In this document: in pieces, positions 7,255 to 11,215 of the stretch | Numbering within the stretch: position 1 is the stretch's first letter | How the letters are laid out: each line of letters begins with the position of its first letter | Source: an uncultured Oscillospiraceae bacterium | GTDB taxonomy: Bacteria; Bacillota; Clostridia; Oscillospirales; Acutalibacteraceae | Length of the DNA: 11,215 bases | Direction: 5' to 3' | Assembly (NCBI GenBank): GCA_900547305.1 | Contig: URGH01000073.1 | Span: forward strand, 1-11,215 | Program-made: the position numbers and the translations under genes | Notes under the pieces: model-generated | Told to the model about the DNA's origin: nothing | What the model saw: only the letters and a program-made list of their open reading frames with translations | Databases searched by the model: none

Positions 7255-7288
7255 AATTTAATATTTGCGGATATGGCGGAATAGGCAG
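7255..7288 (+). repeat. 34-bp direct repeat, right copy
   Basis: Identical to 7087-7120. Here the tRNA-like sequence continues past the repeat end into the D arm and anticodon region. Confidence 0.7.
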
Positions 7289-7340
7289 ACGCGCTAGATT
7301 CAGGTAACGCCATCTCGGTGTAAATTCGGTAAAACCGCAG
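7267..7340 (+). pseudogene. Degenerate tRNA-Leu remnant
   Basis: From 7267 the acceptor strand, D arm and 5' half of the anticodon arm closely follow the intact tRNA-Leu at 7429 (GCGG-TA, GGCGGAATAGGCAGACGCG, TAGATTCAGGT). The 3' strand of the anticodon stem is then missing: GTAACGCC, which looks like a variable arm, follows directly. The T arm cannot be folded, and the 3' acceptor strand (ACCGCA) only partly pairs, with no CCA. It is very unlikely to work as a tRNA and is best read as a duplicated, decayed copy. Confidence 0.6.
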
Positions 7341-7365
7341 AAATGCGTTTTTATAATTGCGGATC

Positions 7366-7419
7366 AAGCGAAATGCTCCGCCTCGGATGTCCTCACCGTG
7401 TAAAATTTAGAGGACTAAA
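7366..7419 (+). repeat. 54-nt leader repeat, copy 2
   Basis: The second copy of the 6955-7008 leader, 51 of 54 identical, with the GTCCTC/GAGGAC hairpin preserved (7389-7394 with 7410-7415). A TATAAT at 7352-7357 lies 8 nt upstream, so a duplicated -10 box may have come with it, but no -35 box is evident. It ends 9 nt before the intact tRNA-Leu and may help processing of the tRNA 5' end or be passive leader. Confidence 0.75.
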
Positions 7420-7428
7420 ACTTAATAT

Positions 7429-7515
7429 GCGGGTATGGCGGAATAGGCAGACGCGTTAGATTCAGGTTCTAATGATCGCAAGGTCGTGGAGGTTCAAGTC
7501 CTCTTACCCGCACCA
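7429..7515 (+). tRNA. tRNA-Leu (anticodon CAG)
   Basis: The 87-nt gene folds as a class II tRNA. The acceptor GCGGGTA (7429-7435) pairs with TACCCGC (7505-7511), followed by discriminator A and an encoded CCA. The D arm carries GGCGGAATAGGCAGACGC. The anticodon stem TTAGA/TCTAA encloses the loop TTCAGGT, giving anticodon CAG, which reads CUG leucine codons. The long variable arm (GATCGCAAGGTC) is typical of leucine tRNAs, and the T arm GGAGG-TTCAAGT-CCTCT is complete. A terminator follows 12 nt later. Confidence 0.95.
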
Positions 7516-7527
7516 AACAGTACAAAT

Positions 7528-7570
7528 CCGAACTTTCTCATGATTGGAGACGGTTCGGTTTTGTTATTTT
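7528..7570 (+). terminator. Intrinsic terminator after tRNA-Leu
   Basis: CCGAAC (7528-7533) pairs with GTTCGG (7553-7558), with extra TCTC/GAGA pairing inside the loop, followed by TTTT and further T-rich sequence. It sits 12 nt after the tRNA CCA end and separates the tRNA from the downstream fusion gene. Confidence 0.75.
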
Positions 7571-7618
7571 GCAATATACATAGTCAAAACCGTTTTGCGG
7601 ATAAATCGAACGATGAAC

Positions 7619-7626
7619 GGAGGTGA
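7619..7626 (+). promoter_or_regulatory. Shine-Dalgarno site deciding the fusion gene start
   Basis: GGAGGTGA is a near-perfect ribosome site. It contains the upstream in-frame GTG (7623) and is 8 nt (from the GGAGG core) ahead of GTG 7632, so 7632 is the likely start. No convincing -35/-10 pair is visible in 7571-7618. Confidence 0.75.
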
Positions 7627-7631
7627 ATACT

Positions 7632-8864
7632 GTGCGGCTTTTTTACGGCATATCCGAAGATATTGAAAAATGGATGGACTTAATAACAGAGGTTCGATGG
7701 ACTTTTCCGGGTCTTGAAACACAGGAAAAGCTAAATGAGCATAAAACCACCGTCCTAAAATTTATGAATAAGCGACAGGCCGTTTGCGTAAAAAAAGAAT
7801 CCGAAATTGTAGGTGTTATATTGTTTTCACGGAAACACAATATGATTTGCTGTCTTGCAGTTGCACCCCAATACCGCCGCCGAGGTGTGGCTACAATGCT
7901 TATGGATGAAGCACTTGCCAATTTAGACAGAACAAAAGAAATAACGGTTTCTACATTTCGGGGTGATGATGAAAAAGGAATTGCACCAAGAACATTGTAT
8001 GAGAAATTCGGTTTTGTTGCAGATGAGCTTATAGAGGAATTCGATTACCCAAATCAAAAATTTGTCCTTTTCCCCGTCGGCGCAGAACGAAAAGCCCGAC
8101 AAATCTCTATTAACAGTATGGTTTGGGAAATCAGCCATATTCTTGCGGACTGTGACCCGACAATATATTTGTACGGTTCGTCTGCTTTGAATGATTTCAG
8201 ATTGGGCTGGAGCGATATTGATATTTTGGTTCTTACGGATAAGCAAATATCTGAGTCACAGGCAAATTTGCTTGTAAATCTCCGCCAGACTATGCTCGCA
8301 AAACAGCCTGATAATCTTTATTACCGTTCTTTTGAGGGCGCTATGCTCACCAAGATTGCCTTTCTTGTAAACGCTGATGGCCGAGTGATTTATTGGGGTA
8401 CAAGCGGAGAGCAAATTACCGACAGGTATTTGCTTGATAGCTTTTGCAAGGCAGAACTGATTGAGAACAGTATTCTTTTGTATGGAAAAGATATACGAAA
8501 AGAACTGAAATATCCCGATTTTCACGAGCTGTATTCCGATGTGAATCGGCAATATAAGACTATAAGAAAGTATGCACAAAGTACCGGAAGAAATTTTTAT
8601 TCTTTCGGTTGGCTGTTGGATATATCTCGTTGCATATACACGCTTCGCACAGGCAAGATTATTTCCAAAACAAAAGCGGCGGAATGGGCGCTTCAAAACA
8701 ATCTCTGCCCGGATGTGCACGCTCTTACAACCGCTTTGAATGTCCGCAGATCCCCGTTAAAATATCAAGATGATAAAGATACATTTGACTATGCCGAAAC
8801 GCTTGGGGAACCCATTCAACACTTTGCCGATGTGTTAGAAAAGGAATTGAAAACAATTGATTAA
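7632..8864 (+). CDS. GNAT acetyltransferase-nucleotidyltransferase fusion, resistance-type
   Basis: A 410-residue two-domain cytoplasmic enzyme. Residues about 1-148 are a GNAT acetyltransferase: the acetyl-CoA strand and loop CCLAVAPQYRRRGVATMLMDEAL (73-95) carries the RxxGxA-type motif, and LYEKFGFV (122-129) is the usual C-terminal GNAT feature. Residues about 155-410 are a pol-beta-type nucleotidyltransferase with GS at 182-183, SDIDILV at 194-200 (metal Asp195 and Asp197), and a C-terminal helical part (WLLDISRCIYTLRTGKIISKTKAAEWAL) like that of AadA/ANT aminoglycoside adenylyltransferases. Each half could modify a small amine or hydroxyl-bearing molecule such as an aminoglycoside, but the true substrate cannot be read. 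The gene is monocistronic, with its own terminator, and lies between a tRNA and a recombinase module, which suggests horizontal acquisition. Confidence 0.85.
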   Translation: MRLFYGISEDIEKWMDLITEVRWTFPGLETQEKLNEHKTTVLKFMNKRQAVCVKKESEIVGVILFSRKHNMICCLAVAPQYRRRGVATMLMDEALANLDRTKEITVSTFRGDDEKGIAPRTLYEKFGFVADELIEEFDYPNQKFVLFPVGAERKARQISINSMVWEISHILADCDPTIYLYGSSALNDFRLGWSDIDILVLTDKQISESQANLLVNLRQTMLAKQPDNLYYRSFEGAMLTKIAFLVNADGRVIYWGTSGEQITDRYLLDSFCKAELIENSILLYGKDIRKELKYPDFHELYSDVNRQYKTIRKYAQSTGRNFYSFGWLLDISRCIYTLRTGKIISKTKAAEWALQNNLCPDVHALTTALNVRRSPLKYQDDKDTFDYAETLGEPIQHFADVLEKELKTID

Positions 8865-8901
8865 GAAAAGACAATAAAATCTTTTTATAGTACTCTCACA
8901 C

Positions 8902-8939
8902 CGCTCAAAGCCTTTGTTTATGCGGCTTTGAGCGTTTTT
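8902..8939 (+). terminator. Strong intrinsic terminator of the fusion gene
   Basis: A perfect 11-bp stem (CGCTCAAAGCC 8902-8912 with GGCTTTGAGCG 8924-8934), an 11-nt loop and a TTTTT run. It lies 38 nt after the stop codon at 8864. Confidence 0.92.
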
Positions 8940-8984
8940 CTTTGCCCAAAATTTTAACTGAAATTACTTGTCAGAAACCAAAAA

Positions 8985-9014
8985 GCGGGCGCACAACATA
9001 AAGTGTGTGCCTGC
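8985..9014. repeat. GC-rich inverted repeat downstream of the recombinase
   Basis: GCGGGCGCACA (8985-8995) pairs with TGTGTGCCTGC (9004-9014) with two G-T pairs when read on the plus strand and an 8-nt loop. On the minus strand, TTTTTGG follows, so it could help stop the recombinase transcript, but two positions mismatch there. It may alternatively belong to the attachment or end region of the mobile element. Confidence 0.4.
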
Positions 9015-9057
9015 CGAGTCTTTTATATTTACAGCACAGAAGAATATTGATATATGA

Positions 9058-9085
9058 TATGGCGGAGAGTTAACCCTCCGCCATA
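9058..9085 (-). terminator. Hairpin over the recombinase stop codon
   Basis: TATGGCGGAG (9058-9067) and CTCCGCCATA (9076-9085) form a perfect 10-bp stem whose 8-nt loop (9068-9075) holds the recombinase TAA stop (9070-9072). Only weak T-rich sequence follows on the minus strand, so termination is likely but not certain; it may act mainly to stabilise the mRNA 3' end. Confidence 0.5.
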
Positions 9086-10716
9086 CTTTCCCAATTCGGG
9101 AAATACCATATTTCGGCGTGCCTGTCGGTTATATCTCCGCTTTCATCGTAATAATCGATATGCGTGCGGAATTCTCCGTTAAGCGTTATTTGAATATCAA
9201 GCTTTCCGTTCTTTTCGTATATAACGATCTCATCCACCAACATCCTGAGATGCGTATCGCTTATCGCACCGTCGGCTATAATACCGTCAAGCAGCTCAAC
9301 GCTTTTCTTCATTTGCTTTTTGCGTTCCTTTACGGTATTTTCAATATCCTTCATTTCCCGAATTCTGTTTTCAATTGTTTTAATATCCGTTTCGCAGGAA
9401 ACAAGCATTTTGGTATAAACTTCGGCGTGCTCTCTGTCCCGTATTCTTTCAAGCAGTATTTGCTGTTGGTCGGTTTTTCGCTGCGCAAGCTTTTCCTTAA
9501 GCGCTGTTATCTGCTTTTCGGCGGAGGGACGGTCGGCAAGCCACTTTTTCAGTTCTCTGTCAACCCTTTTAAAGTTTTCGTGAGCCATTATTTTAAGTTC
9601 CTCAAGCTCTTTGAGTATCAGCCCGTCAAGAACTTCCTCACCGATCTTATGCGGTGAACAGTTTTCCTTTCCGTAACGGTGGTAACCGTTGCAAACATAT
9701 TCCATTCTCGGCGGATTATTACGCCAATATCTTGTTTTACAGCTGAATGAGGAACCGCAATCGCCGCATTTTATAAGTCCTGTGTATCGGTGATGTGTAT
9801 TTCCGCTTGAAGCCCTTACATTTCTTTTCGGCTTTTGCTCAAGTAAAAACTGTGCCTGCTCCCATATCTCTTTCGGTATGATTGCAGGCACAGCGTTTTC
9901 GTGCTTAAAATGTTCTTCGGGCGGCAGTTCCTTTCGTATATGATTTATTTTGCTTGTATAGGACTTGTGGCAGATAAGATTCCCGATATAAAACTCATTT
10001 TGCAATATTCTTTTTACACCTGTATTTTCCCATAAAAATCTGTGAGCAATTTCGGGTTTGTTATATCCGAGATTTTTACCTAACAGTTTTTTCTGATAAT
10101 ATCCCGGCGATTTAATGCCTTTCTCATTTAAAATTTTAGATATGGCTTTAAGCCCGTATCCCGATACATACAGATTGAATATCTTACGGACTATTTCGGC
10201 GTGTTCCTCAACAACCGTAACCTTGCCCGTGTTTTTATCCTTGAAGTATCCGAGCGGCGGTATCATCACGATACCGCTTTTTTGTTTCTGCTTATATCCC
10301 GCACGGATTTTCTTGGATATATCTCTGGCGTACATATCGTTGAATATTCCTTTAAAGCCAACCATCAGATCGTCGTCCTCGTTGCTTGTGTCTATGTTTT
10401 CGGTTACCGAAAGCACACGCACATCATTTTCACGAAGATAGTCTATAAACATTGCGGTCTGCGTTCTGTGCCGTCCAAGTCGGGACAGGTCTTTAACGAT
10501 TACCGCGTCAATGCTTTTATCCTCAACGGCGGCGTATATTTTATTTATCCCCTCACGGTTAAAATGCATTCCGCTGATGTTGTCATCAGCCGACTCACCT
10601 ATAACGGTGCAGTTATTGTTTGTAGCATATTCCCGCAATATATTTTGCTGATTGGTAAGTGAATTTAACTCGCTGTCCTCGTCACGGGAGAGCCTTGAAT
10701 ACAGCCATACTCTCAT
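9070..10716 (-). CDS. Large serine recombinase (mobile element integrase)
   Basis: A 548-residue site-specific recombinase that cuts and rejoins DNA through a serine-DNA link and integrates or excises mobile elements. The resolvase catalytic domain (about 1-140) has MRVWLYSRLSRDED with nucleophile Ser10 and Arg8, and the VKDLSRLGRHR arginine motif (74-84). The recombinase DNA-binding domain spans about 150-300. A zinc ribbon follows with cysteines at about 317, 320, 342 and 353 (KCGDCG, VCNG, ENCSPH). A long coiled coil (about 380-475) and a C-terminal beta region complete it, as expected for integrases of clostridial transposons and phages. ATG 10716 is chosen because AAGGTGA precedes it by 5 nt; the frame is open to 10785, but those 23 residues lack a ribosome site. 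All active-site residues look intact. Confidence 0.95.
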   Translation of the reverse strand: MRVWLYSRLSRDEDSELNSLTNQQNILREYATNNNCTVIGESADDNISGMHFNREGINKIYAAVEDKSIDAVIVKDLSRLGRHRTQTAMFIDYLRENDVRVLSVTENIDTSNEDDDLMVGFKGIFNDMYARDISKKIRAGYKQKQKSGIVMIPPLGYFKDKNTGKVTVVEEHAEIVRKIFNLYVSGYGLKAISKILNEKGIKSPGYYQKKLLGKNLGYNKPEIAHRFLWENTGVKRILQNEFYIGNLICHKSYTSKINHIRKELPPEEHFKHENAVPAIIPKEIWEQAQFLLEQKPKRNVRASSGNTHHRYTGLIKCGDCGSSFSCKTRYWRNNPPRMEYVCNGYHRYGKENCSPHKIGEEVLDGLILKELEELKIMAHENFKRVDRELKKWLADRPSAEKQITALKEKLAQRKTDQQQILLERIRDREHAEVYTKMLVSCETDIKTIENRIREMKDIENTVKERKKQMKKSVELLDGIIADGAISDTHLRMLVDEIVIYEKNGKLDIQITLNGEFRTHIDYYDESGDITDRHAEIWYFPNWESMAEG

Positions 10717-10805
10717 AGCAATCACCTTTCTTTTTTTCTCGGCAGGCGCATGATATCCTGTCCACGCAACAACATACCACAACACCTGCCGTAAGTCCAG
10801 ATAAA

Positions 10806-10955
10806 TTACGCTGATTTACTGTTTTCGCAATCGATCGCCATTTTATCCGTACTGATATATTCTTTTATCGCTGAACTTAAAAAGCGGTCAAACTTTTCAT
10901 CGTCGCCGTTATAGTAAAACTCAACCCGTTCAATGTTATAATCGTTTTTCTCCAT
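10806..10955 (-). CDS. Small unknown protein, 49 aa, upstream of the recombinase
   Basis: I do not recognise the family. The product is acidic and soluble (starts MEKNDYNIERVEFYYNGDDE, then a helical DRFLSSAIKEYISTDKM). ATG 10955 has GGAAAGGA 4 nt upstream. The frame is open further upstream to 11084, but that part overlaps the end of another gene in a different frame, so the short form is preferred. It begins 34 nt after the partial gene to its right and ends 89 nt before the recombinase start. Short genes beside serine recombinases are common in clostridial conjugative elements, so an accessory or regulatory role is possible but unproven. Confidence 0.6.
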   Translation of the reverse strand: MEKNDYNIERVEFYYNGDDEKFDRFLSSAIKEYISTDKMAIDCENSKSA

Positions 10956-10989
10956 AGATTCCTTTCCGCCGTAAGGCTGTTTGGTATTT

Positions 10990-11215
10990 TTACATTCCGC
11001 CCATAACGGGACCGGAATGTTTCTTTTTATGCTCTGAGGGGAAGTGCCTTGTGGTGCAATCCTCAATGGGAGCGTCGTCGTCAATAATGCCTGTTATATC
11101 AGCCGCAAGATAAGCAGCGTCAGATAATACAGCGCCGTTATAGCCGAGGGAATAACCGTAATCCAAAATATCCGGCTCAAATACTTCTCCGCCGTATCCG
11201 TCAGCATGGAGAGAT
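10990..11215 (-). CDS. Partial gene at right edge, unknown product, C-terminal 74 aa
   Basis: A minus-strand frame is open from the window edge to TAA at 10990-10992. The visible C-terminus is hydrophilic and acidic, with Gly and Tyr (DGYGGEVFEPDILDYGYSLG), then LSDAAYLAADITGIIDDD, and ends with a basic tail and SGPVMGGM. I see no membrane helix, zinc site or known motif. The composition is that of a real protein, and the frame would explain why the longer 5' reading of the 49-residue gene is spurious. It is probably part of the same mobile element, read in the same direction as the recombinase. The function is unknown. Confidence 0.6.
   Translation of the reverse strand, partial: SLHADGYGGEVFEPDILDYGYSLGYNGAVLSDAAYLAADITGIIDDDAPIEDCTTRHFPSEHKKKHSGPVMGGM

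Noticed and set aside
7099..7340. A second functional tRNA-Leu
   Set aside because: The copy lacks the 3' half of the anticodon stem, a foldable T arm and a CCA end.
6996..7367. Minus-strand frame of 123 codons across the tRNA region
   Set aside because: It reads through repeats, a tRNA remnant and a palindrome, and its peptide repeats AYSAISANIK because of the duplicated tRNA sequence. It is not a credible gene.
6955..7419. CRISPR-like repeat array
   Set aside because: There are only two copies of the long repeat, 411 bp apart, with unrelated content between them and no regular spacers.
9118..9657. 179-codon plus-strand frame opposite the recombinase
   Set aside because: It is a shadow of the strongly supported recombinase frame, with no ribosome site or recognisable motif.
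10717..10785. 23-residue N-terminal extension of the recombinase
   Set aside because: The conserved catalytic domain starts at MRVWLYSRLS, with AAGGTGA directly upstream; the extension has no ribosome site and covers an inverted repeat.
10956..11084. Upstream extension of the 49-aa gene to 92 aa
   Set aside because: It lies in a different frame over the end of the right-edge gene, and the internal ATG at 10955 has a good ribosome site.

Overview
The window looks like chromosome from a Bacillota bacterium of the Clostridia type, probably an anaerobic gut or gut-like lineage. The reasons are purine-rich Shine-Dalgarno sites, frequent GTG and TTG starts, sigma-A-like promoters in AT-rich spacers, a lipoprotein signal with a lipobox, a tRNA with an encoded CCA end, and a large serine recombinase of the clostridial mobile-element type. 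The assignment rests on style and protein families; no database search was possible.

Layout. Positions 1-535 (+) hold the C-terminal part of an alanine/glycine:cation symporter. A four-gene operon runs on the minus strand from a strong promoter at 6810-6838 down to 746. Its order is a soluble PAS-like/GGDEF/REC/HD-GYP protein, a solute-binding lipoprotein, a membrane hybrid histidine kinase and a single-domain Hpt protein. All junctions overlap or nearly touch (4 bp, 4 bp or a 5-nt gap depending on the kinase start, and 11 bp). A 72-residue unknown gene (497-715) follows and overlaps the symporter tail in antisense. Positions 6842-7428 have no protein gene. They contain a plus-strand promoter, two copies of a 54-nt hairpin leader, an AT-rich inverted repeat, a broken tRNA-Leu with an inserted GC-rich palindromic block, and then an intact tRNA-Leu(CAG) with its own terminator. 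Positions 7632-8864 (+) encode a two-domain fusion of a GNAT acetyltransferase and an aminoglycoside-nucleotidyltransferase-like enzyme, closed by a textbook terminator. From about 9058 to the right edge the minus strand carries the end of what is probably an integrated mobile element: a truncated unknown gene, a 49-residue small gene and a large serine recombinase.

How the genes work together. The operon encodes every step of a His-Asp-His-Asp phosphorelay: an extracytoplasmic binding protein and a Cache-like sensor region for input, a kinase with its own receiver, a separate Hpt shuttle, and a final receiver placed between a cyclic-di-GMP-making GGDEF domain and a cyclic-di-GMP-degrading HD-GYP domain. 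The inferred role is ligand-controlled cyclic-di-GMP turnover. The tRNA-Leu region shows repeated duplication and insertion and lies beside likely acquired genes (the resistance-type fusion and the recombinase module), which suggests a plastic, insertion-prone locus.
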